DNA from: Sphingomonadales bacterium
GTDB lineage: Bacteria; Bacteroidota; Bacteroidia; Flavobacteriales_D; Crocinitomicaceae
Direction of reading: 5' to 3'
Assembly (NCBI GenBank): GCA_016872115.1
Contig: VHBC01000007.1
Span: forward strand, 1 to 64,000
DNA length: 64,000 nt
Both the position numbers and the translations under genes were made by a program. A model generated the notes under the pieces. That model saw only the letters and a program-made list of their open reading frames with translations, ran no database searches and was not told the origin of the DNA. Numbering within the stretch: the stretch's first letter is position 1; each line of letters opens with the position of its first letter. Shown here in pieces: positions 49,434 through 58,077 of the stretch.

Positions 49434-51322
49434 TTGTCTAGTTTTTGAAATAAGGAGTTGTTGGAGATGTATTCAGGGACGAGTTGTTTCATCAGACTAA
49501 CACTTGCTTCGTTATCTTGGCTTGCTGCCGTTTGAAGAAGGGTAGAGATGAGTTCATTTTGAGCGGGCGCTGCAGGTCTTGTTTTTGCAATTAAAATCTG
49601 CGAATGGTAAGTGGGTATGGTATTTTCGGCATTTGCCAAGACTTCTTCATAGAGTTTTTCTCCTGGGCGTAAGCCTGTTATTTGGATGGGAATATCTGTA
49701 TATGGGCGCAAGCCTGAAAGCTGGATCATTTTTTTAGCTAAATCAATGATTTTGACCGGTGCACCCATTTCAAAGACGAAGATTTCACCACCGCTTCCCA
49801 TTGTTGCAGCCTCAAGTACCAATTGACATGCTTCGGGGATGGTCATGAAAAAACGCGTGATGCGTTCATCTGTTACTGTAACAGGTCCGCCTTTGGCAAT
49901 TTGTTTTTCAAACAACGGGATGACCGAACCATTTGACCCTAAAACATTACCAAAACGTGTTGTAATAAATGCTGTGGCTGTTTTTTCGTTAAGTTCACCC
50001 ACAAGCATTTCTGCAATGCGTTTGGAAGCGCCCATCACATTTGTTGGATTTACTGCTTTATCAGTAGAAACCATGACGAATTGTTTAACACCTGATTGGG
50101 CGGCCAATTGCGCCAATTGTTGAGTACCACCGATATTGTTTCTTATGGCTTCGGCTGGGTTGGCTTCCATGAGTGGTACATGTTTATAAGCAGCGGCATG
50201 AAAAACAATATGAGGCGTATATTCTTCGAATAGCTTCTGCATACGCTTGACATCGCAAATGTCTCCGATAACGTATGTAACATGCGTTTTAGGAAAGTTC
50301 TGTTCAAGTTGATGTTCAAGTTCGAACAAAGCGGATTCCGCTTGATCTAACAAAATCAGGTGCTTGCATTGCTGTAGTAAAATAGCATTTGCAAGGCCAC
50401 TGCCAATGCTGCCTGCGGCTCCGGTAATGAGCACGGTTTGACCAGAAAAATGAGCGGCTAGTTTGGGATTCTGAACCTCAATGACAGGACGACCAAGTAA
50501 ACTATTAATGTCTATTTTTTTGAGTTGCTTGACTTCAAAAGTTCCATTTATCCAAGTGCGTGCTTCTGGCACTCGTTTTATTTTCAAACCAAGATCTAAG
50601 CAAAGTTCGGCGAGTTCTCTGAGTTTGGTATTATCAAGTTGTTGGACGGCAATGACCAAAGTACGCACTTGTTTTTTGGGTATTAGTTCAGTAAGCGCAT
50701 TTTGGCCATGAACTTTAATTCCTTCAATGCGTTTGCCGTGTAAAGCAGGGTTGTCATCAATAAATCCGACCACATGTTGTAAGCTCGCATTGTCTTTTTC
50801 GAGTAGGCGTTTGGTCATTTGACCAGAAACACCTGCGCCAAAGATGAGAATGGCTTCTTCTTGTCCTTTGTCTCTGGTATATTCAAGGTAGAGTAATTTG
50901 ACAACAAAGCGTGCAGAAATGACAAAAGCCGTGCTGAAAATGAATTCCATAATCAGGACGGAATTCGGAAAAAGGTAGTAGCCATCGAGCTGATAATAGC
51001 GTATCATGCTACCTAAAATGAATAACATGGTGGTACTGACTTCAGCTACGAAAATTCGTTTGAAATCTGCAGTTGAGCTCAGCCTAACAATGCCTTGGTG
51101 TATTTGAAAAACACCGAAAACAAAAAGTTTAACTAATATAAAAAACCAAAGAGATTTGGAGAGGATGGCCCACTCTGCTTTGATCAAAGAAAAATCCGCC
51201 TTGAGATCAAAGCGGATTAAGTAAGCAAAAAATAATGCGAATAAATGAATGAGTAAGTCAAGTACGACAATTACCCATCTTGGTGTATTTTTCTTGAGTT
51301 CGAGCACACGCAAAGATAGCAA
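49430..51322 (-). CDS. Membrane nucleotide-sugar 4,6-dehydratase (WbpM/PglF/CapD type)
   Basis: The enzyme makes 4-keto-6-deoxy sugars for surface polysaccharides. The 630-aa protein has four N-terminal transmembrane helices (about 15-130), a first Rossmann domain (LIFGAGVSGQM, VVGFIDDNPALHGK) and a catalytic SDR domain (LITGAAGSIGSGLANAI, VFHAAAYKHVPLMEANP, VSTDKAVNPTNVMGASKR, RFGNVLGSNGSVIPLF, GLRPGEKLYEEVL). Met replaces the catalytic Tyr (MGASK), as in PglF/WbpM. The start is uncertain: the open frame begins with TTG at 51322, and GTG at 51307 is as plausible because a TATCTTTG box (51318-51311) ends just before it. There is no ATG. Confidence 0.92.
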   Translation of the reverse strand: MLSLRVLELKKNTPRWVIVVLDLLIHLFALFFAYLIRFDLKADFSLIKAEWAILSKSLWFFILVKLFVFGVFQIHQGIVRLSSTADFKRIFVAEVSTTMLFILGSMIRYYQLDGYYLFPNSVLIMEFIFSTAFVISARFVVKLLYLEYTRDKGQEEAILIFGAGVSGQMTKRLLEKDNASLQHVVGFIDDNPALHGKRIEGIKVHGQNALTELIPKKQVRTLVIAVQQLDNTKLRELAELCLDLGLKIKRVPEARTWINGTFEVKQLKKIDINSLLGRPVIEVQNPKLAAHFSGQTVLITGAAGSIGSGLANAILLQQCKHLILLDQAESALFELEHQLEQNFPKTHVTYVIGDICDVKRMQKLFEEYTPHIVFHAAAYKHVPLMEANPAEAIRNNIGGTQQLAQLAAQSGVKQFVMVSTDKAVNPTNVMGASKRIAEMLVGELNEKTATAFITTRFGNVLGSNGSVIPLFEKQIAKGGPVTVTDERITRFFMTIPEACQLVLEAATMGSGGEIFVFEMGAPVKIIDLAKKMIQLSGLRPYTDIPIQITGLRPGEKLYEEVLANAENTIPTYHSQILIAKTRPAAPAQNELISTLLQTAASQDNEASVSLMKQLVPEYISNNSLFQKLDK

Positions 51323-51327
51323 AAATG

Positions 51328-53574
51328 CTATTCTATGACGAGGTGCACTAAGCCGTGTTTCTCGATTTCGTCTCCAGCATTGGTAATGGTGCGCGCAATA
51401 TAGAAATAGACGCCTTCTTCCATTTTGTCTCCTTTTTCATCGGTGCCATCCCATTGGAAAGCCGGATTATTGAATTCTCGAACGGTAATGCCCCAACGGT
51501 TCACGATAATACATTCAAAGGTGCTTAGTCCGCCATAGAATAGCATTTGGAAGTAGTCGTTATTGCCGTCGTTATTTGGTGTAAACACGTTCGGGAACTC
51601 GATGTCACAGAAGTAGAAATCTATGGTAGCGGTATCGGTGCTGGTTCCACACATGTTGGTTGCTGAAATAAGGTAGTTTCCAGGAGTGGTTACCTGAATT
51701 GTTGGGGTAGTGGCCCCCGTGCTCCAGGCATAACTTACGTTTTGTGGTTGCTGCACAGCTGCAAGTGTGGCTGTTTCGCCGATGCACAAAGTAGTGTCTA
51801 TGATAGAGGTGTAGGGATCCGCTACGAATGTGAGGCTGAATGTTTCGTTGAAGTTACAAACGGTATCTTGTAAGTTAATAAGATAAATACCCGCGATGTC
51901 GGCAGTGATGAGGGGGTTTTGTCCACTGGCATTGCTGAAACTTACATTAGGAGAGTTGGCTGTCCAGTTGCTTCCGGTGTAGGAAAGAACGCCATAAACT
52001 TGTAGTTCTAAATTACACAAGACGGTATCGGTCATAGGTGAAATTGGCGAAGGGATGCTGTCGACAACAATTTGAGTACTGTCTGCACAACCGATTTGAT
52101 CGATTACAGTTACCCAATACGAGCCAGAATTTAAGTTGTTAAATTGGCCACTGAGATCGGTTCCAACGAGTGTGGGCCCTTGGTGTAATACGAATACATA
52201 AGGACCAACACCAAGTGTTGCACTTGTTGTGATGCTACCATCTTGTAAACTACAAAATTCTAAAGTAGAAGTTGTTTGACCTAATAGAGGATTGGTAGAT
52301 GGGTAAATGGTTGCGTTGGTTGAATCAAAACAACCATTGACATCTTCTACATATACTTGGTAGGTGCCAGGGACTAGGTTGTTAAACAATGGGCTCGCAG
52401 AGAAAGTATTGCCTCCATTTAAACTGTATTGATAGGCTGGTGTACCTCCTGTGACAGTAAGGTCAATGATGCCGTTGTCGAGCCCACAAGTGGTGGTGGT
52501 CAAAACCATGTCGGCAATGTTGACAGAATCTACTCCGAGTAGCGCTGCCTGAACGGTATCAGAACAGTTATTCTGATCGACGAGAATAATGGTGTAGTTG
52601 TTGATGCCAAGGCCTGTAAAAGTGCCACTATTTTGGAAAGTTAAACCGTTGTCGATGCTGTAGGTGTAGCCACCTGCGCCTCCGGATGAAGTGGCATCAA
52701 GTGTACCGTTGCTGCTACCGCAAGTTGGATTGTTTTCTGCAACGTTGTCGATTTGCGGATAAGAAATAGTGAGCGTGATGGTGTCGTAACAGGTATTGGT
52801 GCTATCGGTCATCATGACAACGTAACTAGTGGTGCCGGTAGGTGACACAGGCGTTGGGTTGTTGCCGGTGTAGACACCTGTTGGGTAAGAGTAGTTGTCA
52901 TGTAACCAAGTGATTGTGTAACTCGGGACAGAAGCGGTAATGCTAATGTTGTCTAGGCCCCAGTGATCATAGGGTGCGCCTGATACCGCGAGTTGGGTCC
53001 AGCGGAATTTGGTGCTTGCGGTTTGTGCGGCTACCGGAATGGGTTCGCAGTAGTTGTTCCAAGAAGTCAGGTAGGCGTCGTAACCACCATTAGGACTCCA
53101 GTAGTTCATGGTGACCCATGTGGCACCGTTATCAATGGAATATTGGAGGTAAACACCTTCGTTAGCTAAATCCGGACCTTCGCATGGAGCTGGTTGTGCT
53201 TGGATAGCATAGCGCATCTCAAAACAAACACTTCCACCGGCTGAGACATCTAATGGAACGGTAGCCATGATGCGGGGTGCCACCGATTGATTTCCCATCC
53301 ACATGAAGGCAGACCCATCTAAGGAAGGGACACCACAAGTGTTGTTCGCAATAGTGACTACTTGAGAAAAATCCCAACCAACAGGTTGGCCATTGTTGAA
53401 GTTTTCTCCAAATGCAAGTATGCTTGTGCCTGATCCGTTTACGCTTAGAATTGTAGAACCATTACACGGAACGATGGTATTTTGGGCAATGGCTTGAACA
53501 GTACATTGTGCTTGGCTTTTTTGAACAAAAACAAGCAGGCATGCCAAACTGGTGAGTAGGGTGATTTTTTTCAT
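51328..53574 (-). CDS. Gliding-motility-type exported protein with T9SS type B C-terminus
   Basis: The 748-aa protein has a signal peptide (about 1-23, ending SQAQ) and an N-terminal adhesin-like domain (about 30-220; FGENFNNGQPVGWDF, CFEMRYAIQ, FRWTQLA). A middle of SprB-like repeats with the pattern C-x-x-x-x-G-x-x-x-x-x-x-x-G-G-x-x-x-Y-x-Y-S-x-D/N-G follows (GGAGGYTYSIDNGLTF, GGTPAYQYSLNGGNTF; about 285-530). The C-terminal CHU/gliding-associated domain has FPNVFTPNNDGNNDYFQM, CIIVNRWGITVREF and WDGTDEKGDKMEEGVYFYI. It is a large surface protein exported by T9SS. The ATG at 53574 opens the signal peptide. Confidence 0.93.
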   Translation of the reverse strand: MKKITLLTSLACLLVFVQKSQAQCTVQAIAQNTIVPCNGSTILSVNGSGTSILAFGENFNNGQPVGWDFSQVVTIANNTCGVPSLDGSAFMWMGNQSVAPRIMATVPLDVSAGGSVCFEMRYAIQAQPAPCEGPDLANEGVYLQYSIDNGATWVTMNYWSPNGGYDAYLTSWNNYCEPIPVAAQTASTKFRWTQLAVSGAPYDHWGLDNISITASVPSYTITWLHDNYSYPTGVYTGNNPTPVSPTGTTSYVVMMTDSTNTCYDTITLTISYPQIDNVAENNPTCGSSNGTLDATSSGGAGGYTYSIDNGLTFQNSGTFTGLGINNYTIILVDQNNCSDTVQAALLGVDSVNIADMVLTTTTCGLDNGIIDLTVTGGTPAYQYSLNGGNTFSASPLFNNLVPGTYQVYVEDVNGCFDSTNATIYPSTNPLLGQTTSTLEFCSLQDGSITTSATLGVGPYVFVLHQGPTLVGTDLSGQFNNLNSGSYWVTVIDQIGCADSTQIVVDSIPSPISPMTDTVLCNLELQVYGVLSYTGSNWTANSPNVSFSNASGQNPLITADIAGIYLINLQDTVCNFNETFSLTFVADPYTSIIDTTLCIGETATLAAVQQPQNVSYAWSTGATTPTIQVTTPGNYLISATNMCGTSTDTATIDFYFCDIEFPNVFTPNNDGNNDYFQMLFYGGLSTFECIIVNRWGITVREFNNPAFQWDGTDEKGDKMEEGVYFYIARTITNAGDEIEKHGLVHLVIE

Positions 53575-53599
53575 GAGGAAAGGACAAAAACGCAATGTG

Positions 53600-54001
53600 T
53601 TAATGCACAGTTACGTTGTGAATATTGAAGTCAGACAGTTGGGTTTTAGTGAGGTGCGCAGGCATGTGGTCAAAAATAGTAAGACCCATGTTGTTGCGAT
53701 CTAAACAAACACCTGTTAGGGTTTGCTGTGGTTGTAAAATTTGGGTATAAAGGTATTCTTCATGGCCGCAAGTAGCACAATTCCCATCGTAATAAAGTTC
53801 AAAACTGTAAGAAACGGTTTTGACTTCGTTGGTGGTGTTGGTGATCGTAAGTGCGATAAGATCTGCTTGGTATCCTTCGGCAGGAACATCGCAGTGTAGT
53901 GGCGCGGTAGTGATTTTAACACCAGCTTGATCAATTGATTTTTGGGCGAAAAGTGCGCTGCTTCCAAAAAGCAAACTAAATAATGTAATGCGTAGTTTCA
54001 T
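53600..54001 (-). CDS. Exported hypothetical protein
   Basis: The 133-aa product has a signal peptide (about 1-19, ending LFAQ) and a single beta-sandwich-like domain with ITNTTNEVKTVSYSFELYYDG and two cysteine pairs (CDVP, NCATCGHEEYLY, GVCLDRN). The strand pattern resembles proteins that bind to larger surface assemblies, but no family is recognised. It is transcribed 25 bp before the large T9SS-exported protein and may work with it. Confidence 0.8.
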   Translation of the reverse strand: MKLRITLFSLLFGSSALFAQKSIDQAGVKITTAPLHCDVPAEGYQADLIALTITNTTNEVKTVSYSFELYYDGNCATCGHEEYLYTQILQPQQTLTGVCLDRNNMGLTIFDHMPAHLTKTQLSDFNIHNVTVH

Positions 54002-54015
54002 ATAGAAAGTTTAGT

Positions 54016-54046
54016 TTTGTGTTCAGACGCTTGTTACCTAAAATTG
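54016..54046 (+). promoter_or_regulatory. Probable promoter of the CYTH gene
   Basis: TTTG (54016-54019), 19 bp, TAAAATTG (54039-54046), one mismatch from TAnnTTTG, 37 bp before the TTG start codon. Confidence 0.4.
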
Positions 54047-54083
54047 GTTGCATCCCATGTAAAAATAATTCAAAATACTGAAA

Positions 54084-54536
54084 TTGAAAGAAATTGAACG
54101 CAAGTTTTTGGTTGCAAACGACGATTGGAAAAAGTCAAAGTGTATCGGTCAAAGAGAATTGAAGCAGGCTTACTTACTCCGGGAAGAGGACCGTTCTGTA
54201 CGGATACGCATTACCGACAACATGGCATTTTTCACCATCAAATTAGGTTCGGGTCTAACCCGTAGTGAATTCGAATACGAAATTCCGCAAGGTGAGGCAA
54301 ATGAAATGATTGAAGAGGCAGGTTTGGCGTGTTTGCACAAAACTAGATATTACATTCAGCATGGATCCGATACTTGGGAGTTGGATGTTTTTCACGGTGC
54401 TTTAAAGGGCCTGTTGTTAGCAGAGCTCGAACTCGAGAATGAAGACCAAACTTTTGATTACCCGAGTTGGCTCGGTCAAGAAGTCACCTTTGATTCGGCT
54501 TACCTCAATGCAAATTTGATTGATCGCCTAATGTAA
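54084..54536 (+). CDS. CYTH-domain protein (triphosphate tunnel metalloenzyme)
   Basis: CYTH enzymes bind triphosphates in a beta-barrel tunnel with metal; bacterial members hydrolyse tripolyphosphate or cyclise nucleotides. The 150-aa protein has the defining start KEIERKFLV (ExExK), RIRITDNMAFFTIK, FEYEIP, KTRYYI, WELDVFHGALKGLLLAELELENED (the metal-binding ELE) and DSAYLNANL. The start codon is TTG at 54084: an in-frame TAA lies at 54066 and no ATG or GTG lies between it and the ExExK motif. The stop abuts the convergent gene. Confidence 0.9.
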   Translation: MKEIERKFLVANDDWKKSKCIGQRELKQAYLLREEDRSVRIRITDNMAFFTIKLGSGLTRSEFEYEIPQGEANEMIEEAGLACLHKTRYYIQHGSDTWELDVFHGALKGLLLAELELENEDQTFDYPSWLGQEVTFDSAYLNANLIDRLM

Positions 54537-54863
54537 TTAAATAGTCTCTTTTAGGAGCGGTTCTTTAAGTAAATCGATGCAAGTGCAGCCTAACTCACAT
54601 GCAAACCACGCTTCAAAATCCTCGATTTGAAAAGTTTCTGGCCAAAGCGCTTGCCCAAATCCAAGAGCGTCAAATTCTTGTTGGGCAATTTTTTTACTGT
54701 ATTTTTTCAAGACAACATCATCGTCCCAGAAATCTTCTTCAATGAGGTAAATCGTTGCTTCTGCATCTGCGTGCAGCAATAGATCAGAATTTTTTTCGGC
54801 AGCCCATGCTACGAGCTTCTCTTTTGGTTTGACTTGGATAAATCCGCGGTTAACTAAATTCAT
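54537..54863 (-). CDS. Hypothetical protein
   Basis: No family is recognised. The 108-aa acidic cytosolic product has no signal peptide or membrane segment. Notable parts are IQVKPKEKLVAWAAEKN (9-25), an acidic patch IEEDFWDDDVVL (41-52), FEAWFACELGCTCIDLL with two cysteines (about 83-99), and a leucine-rich end. Its ATG overlaps the stop of the lipoprotein gene by 4 bp, so the two are one transcript. Real coding status is supported by this coupling and the tight packing. Confidence 0.72.
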   Translation of the reverse strand: MNLVNRGFIQVKPKEKLVAWAAEKNSDLLLHADAEATIYLIEEDFWDDDVVLKKYSKKIAQQEFDALGFGQALWPETFQIEDFEAWFACELGCTCIDLLKEPLLKETI

Positions 54864-55495
54864 AGGACGAGCAGTTTGTTATTTGAATATTGAAACCATT
54901 TCGTTTTTTGCTTCGGCTTCATGCGTAATACATAATGAATGCTTGAGTTATCTGGCTTCCCTTCAAACCACTTCAGCCATTTTTGATAAGCGAGCGGTTG
55001 TTCTGAATGCAAAAAGAAAAGTTCATTTTTTGCAATAACATACAAACCATGCGTTGCGTGCAAGACATCGCCTGAGCCCAATTGTATACTTTGTTGCTTG
55101 AGACCAGCTTGATCGAGCCAATTGTAAAAGGCCTCAAAACAAGCCGCCGAATCTGCAAAGGACCAACTTAAATATTGAAACTTTTGTGAAGTAGAATCAG
55201 TTAATAGCAGTCTTTTTTTAGCCGTGCTAAAACGATCTAAAAAATGTGTTTTCAACGTGGTGTCAAGCGTTATTTTAGCAATTCCTAGTTGGGCTGAGTC
55301 ATTGGCATAATAGTTGTAAAAAGAGGCGAGTGTGTCTTTTTCAATGCTACTGCTTTTTTTTTGTGTGCGACTATTTGACTTAGGTCGTATGTCGTCAAGG
55401 TTTATTTTTTTTGTAGGCTCCGACGAATGACAACTCCACAAAAGCAGTGTAAACATCGAAAAAAGATAGCTCAGTAATTTTGTAAAAGTGCGCAT
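54860..55495 (-). CDS. Predicted lipoprotein of unknown function
   Basis: The 211-aa product starts MRTFTKLLSYLFSMFTLLLWSC, a lipoprotein signal with its Cys at residue 22. A Ser/Lys-rich linker follows (about 25-52) and then a mixed domain with LSWSFADSAACFEAFYNWLDQ, SIQLGSGDVLHATHGLYVIAKNELFFLHS and VLRMKPKQKTKWFQYS. No family is recognised. The ATG at 55495 is chosen because it opens the signal peptide; the ORF extends upstream into the divergent gene. A consensus promoter lies at 55516-55545 on the minus strand. Confidence 0.8.
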   Translation of the reverse strand: MRTFTKLLSYLFSMFTLLLWSCHSSEPTKKINLDDIRPKSNSRTQKKSSSIEKDTLASFYNYYANDSAQLGIAKITLDTTLKTHFLDRFSTAKKRLLLTDSTSQKFQYLSWSFADSAACFEAFYNWLDQAGLKQQSIQLGSGDVLHATHGLYVIAKNELFFLHSEQPLAYQKWLKWFEGKPDNSSIHYVLRMKPKQKTKWFQYSNNKLLVL

Positions 55496-55512
55496 CTTTT
55501 TAATTAATTTTG
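55479..55512 (+). promoter_or_regulatory. Promoter of the plus-strand lipoprotein
   Basis: TTTG (55479-55482), 22 bp, TAATTTTG (55505-55512), 17 bp before the ATG at 55530. The -33 lies inside the opposite gene's coding start. Confidence 0.5.
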
Positions 55513-55515
55513 AAA

Positions 55516-55545
55516 CAAATTTAACAAACATGAAACAACTCGCAA
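55516..55545 (-). promoter_or_regulatory. Promoter of the minus-strand lipoprotein
   Basis: On the minus strand TTG (55545-55543), 19 bp, TAAATTTG (55523-55516), 20 bp before the ATG. The two divergent -7 boxes are three bases apart, so the promoters overlap head to head. Confidence 0.58.
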
Positions 55546-56078
55546 TTTTAATAATGCTGTCGCTGGTCGCAGTCTCTTGCGGTACCAAAATACCATACAC
55601 CACTGCCATTCGCGATGAATTCAGCCTCGATTCTGAAGAAAAGCTGCGTCAGGTTCAATTTTACACCTCACACACAATTATCCTCAATCAAGTAAACAAA
55701 CAATCAAGCGAACTCACTACCCAAAACGGCGCGCTTGTTTCTAGCTCTAGTTCTCAGTCTGAATCTGTAGTCATTCCTGCAGGTACGCGTTGTATTTTTG
55801 AAAGTTTTGGCGATGCTGGTCAGCTCAATGTGCGCTTTGAAACCGGAGACCAACGTTACATCCCTTTTGTTACAAAAACCGATGGCGCCGCTGTTCGTCG
55901 ATTCTATCTCGATGCCGATTGGGCAGCATCAGGTGGTCCTCGCATTAAATATGGTGGCAACGAATTCAAAGTAGACCTTACACGCGGTGCACCTCGCGCA
56001 GTACACTTACTCATTGTGAAGAAAAAATTAGAACGCACAAAGCGTAAAGAACGCGTAGTAAGAGGTATCAAAGTATAA
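55530..56078 (+). CDS. Predicted lipoprotein of unknown function
   Basis: The 182-aa product has a lipoprotein signal (MKQLAILIMLSLVAVSC, Cys17) and a mature domain with QVQFYTSHTIILNQVNKQSSEL (about 40-61), a serine-rich loop (VSSSSSQSESV), VIPAGTRCIFESFG and FEVDL-like strands (NEFKVDLTRGAPRAVHLLIVKKKL). The end is highly basic (ERTKRKERVVRGIKV). No family is recognised. It precedes the E1 gene by 4 bp, so it may share its transcript. The divergent partner is another lipoprotein. Confidence 0.8.
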   Translation: MKQLAILIMLSLVAVSCGTKIPYTTAIRDEFSLDSEEKLRQVQFYTSHTIILNQVNKQSSELTTQNGALVSSSSSQSESVVIPAGTRCIFESFGDAGQLNVRFETGDQRYIPFVTKTDGAAVRRFYLDADWAASGGPRIKYGGNEFKVDLTRGAPRAVHLLIVKKKLERTKRKERVVRGIKV

Positions 56079-56082
56079 CTAC

Positions 56083-58077
56083 ATGCCCGATCAACACAAC
56101 CCTGATTTCAAGCAATTCAATTTCAACGCCTCCGAACACCTCGAGATCTATAAAAAATTAATTCTCCCGCGCCTCATTGAGGAGAAAATGCTCATTTTGC
56201 TGCGTCAAGGTAAAATCAGTAAGTGGTTTTCCGGATGGGGGCAAGAGGCCGTTTCGGTGGGCTGTGCTTACGCTATGCAAACGCATGAGTACATTCTACC
56301 CATGCATCGCAATTTAGGTGTCTTTACAACGCGTCAAATCCCGCTGCAGCGCTTGTTTGCCCAATTTCAAGGAAAAGCCGACGGCTATACCAAAGGCCGT
56401 GACCGCAGTTTTCATTTTGGTACCCAAGACCACAAATTGGTGGGTATGATTTCCCACCTTGGTCCGCAATTGGGTATCGCAGACGGCATTGCGCTCAGCT
56501 CAAAAATTCGTCAAGCCAAAGATACCACACTCGTATTTACCGGCGATGGCGGTGCTTCAGAAGGTGATTTTCACGAAGCACTCAATGTAGCCGCTGTTTG
56601 GCAATTGCCTGTCATCTTTGCCATTGAAAATAACCAATGGGGATTGAGTACACCATCTTCGGAGCAATTTCGGTGCAAGCAGTTTATCGATAAAGGCATT
56701 GGCTATGGCATGGAAGCCATTCAAGTCGACGGTAACAACATCTTAGCCGTGATTGACGCTGTTCGTCAAATTCGCACGCAAATTCAAGACAAACCACGCC
56801 CATTTATTCTAGAGCTCATGACTTTCCGCATGCGCGGTCATGAAGAAGCATCAGGGACTAAATATTATCCCGAAGGTCTCCAAGCTGAGTGGGAGCCCAA
56901 AGATCCGGTATCTACCTACGAGTCTTACTTACTCGAAGAAAAAATAGTAGATGAGCCAACCATTGAGCATATCAAACAACAGTCCAAAGAAGAAATTCAA
57001 AGTGCTTTTGATGCGGCCAATGCGGCACCGAAAATCATTCCAGACTTACAACAAGAGTATTTAGATGTTTATGCGCCGCACACGCATCAAGCAATAGAAC
57101 CCACTGACAACGGCCAGGAGTTGCGTTTTATAGACGCCATTCAAGATGGTTTGCGCAGCGCCATGCAAAAACACCCAGAGCTGGTGCTTATGGGTCAGGA
57201 CATCGCCGAATATGGCGGCGCCTTTAAGGTAACCGAAGGATTCGTTGAGCAATTCGGAAAAGACCGCGTGCGCAATACGCCGCTTTGCGAGTCGGCTATT
57301 GTTGGTGCAGGGTTGGGTCTTAGTATTGCCGGTATGAAAGCCATGGTTGAAATGCAATTTGCAGATTTTGTGAGTGTTGGTTTCAATCAAATTGTAAACA
57401 ACCTTGCCAAATTGCATTGGCGTTGGGGTCAAAATGCCGATGTTGTGGTGCGTATGCCCACAGGAGCAGGCACGGCAGCAGGGCCCTTCCATTCGCAAAG
57501 CAATGAGGCCTGGTTTGTCCATACGCCCGGATTAAAAGTCGTTTATCCGTCCAACCCATACGACGCCAAAGGTTTGTTGTTGTCATCTTTCGAGGACCCC
57601 AACCCAGTTTTGTTTTTCGAACATAAATTTTTGTACCGAAGCCTTAAAGGAAATGTTCCCTCGAGTTATTACAACGTGCCTATCGGAAAAGCTGCTGTTG
57701 CCAATGAAGGCCAGGACCTAACCATCATAACCTATGGCCTTGGAGTTCATTGGGCCTTAGAAGCTGCAGCCGAGCGCCCTAAAAATTCATTTGAAATCTT
57801 GGATTTGCGCACGTTGTTGCCATTAGATATCGAAGCAATCATAGCTGCTGTTTCCAAAACCGGAAGAGTACTTGTACTTCACGAAGATACCCTAACTGCC
57901 GGAATCGGCGGTGAAATCGTAGCACTGATCAATGAGCATTGTTTTGCGCAACTAGATGCACCTGTGCTGCGCGTTGCATCTTTAGATACACCTGTGCCTT
58001 TTGCAGCAGATTTAGAAAAACAGTTTTTAGCTTCAAGTAGATTGCTTCAAACTATCGATCAAATATTGGCCTACTAG
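56083..58077 (+). CDS. Fused 2-oxoacid dehydrogenase E1 (alpha and beta)
   Basis: The protein decarboxylates a 2-oxo acid with thiamine diphosphate and passes the acyl group to the lipoyl-E2. The 664-aa chain joins E1-alpha (about 20-330) and E1-beta (about 345-660). The alpha half has GWGQEAVSVG (51-60), YILPMHRNLG, the ThDP motif GDGGASEGDFHEAL (154-167) ending at NN183-184, and FRMRGHEEAS. The beta half has GQDIAEYGGAFKVT, PLCESAIVGAGLGLSIAGMKAMVEMQF and HEDTLTAGIGGEI. This fused form is typical of Bacteroidota and is probably branched-chain type. The partner E2 is likely the gene at 25990-27312. Confidence 0.93.
   Translation: MPDQHNPDFKQFNFNASEHLEIYKKLILPRLIEEKMLILLRQGKISKWFSGWGQEAVSVGCAYAMQTHEYILPMHRNLGVFTTRQIPLQRLFAQFQGKADGYTKGRDRSFHFGTQDHKLVGMISHLGPQLGIADGIALSSKIRQAKDTTLVFTGDGGASEGDFHEALNVAAVWQLPVIFAIENNQWGLSTPSSEQFRCKQFIDKGIGYGMEAIQVDGNNILAVIDAVRQIRTQIQDKPRPFILELMTFRMRGHEEASGTKYYPEGLQAEWEPKDPVSTYESYLLEEKIVDEPTIEHIKQQSKEEIQSAFDAANAAPKIIPDLQQEYLDVYAPHTHQAIEPTDNGQELRFIDAIQDGLRSAMQKHPELVLMGQDIAEYGGAFKVTEGFVEQFGKDRVRNTPLCESAIVGAGLGLSIAGMKAMVEMQFADFVSVGFNQIVNNLAKLHWRWGQNADVVVRMPTGAGTAAGPFHSQSNEAWFVHTPGLKVVYPSNPYDAKGLLLSSFEDPNPVLFFEHKFLYRSLKGNVPSSYYNVPIGKAAVANEGQDLTIITYGLGVHWALEAAAERPKNSFEILDLRTLLPLDIEAIIAAVSKTGRVLVLHEDTLTAGIGGEIVALINEHCFAQLDAPVLRVASLDTPVPFAADLEKQFLASSRLLQTIDQILAY

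Noticed and set aside
51311-51318. TATCTTTG box as a separate promoter of the CapD-like gene
   Set aside because: It overlaps the possible coding start, has no -33 at the right distance, and may be chance; kept only as a note on start choice.
57061-57522. 153-codon open frame antisense to the fused E1 gene
   Set aside because: It is entirely inside a well-supported gene and has His/Cys-rich composition typical of a reverse-frame shadow.
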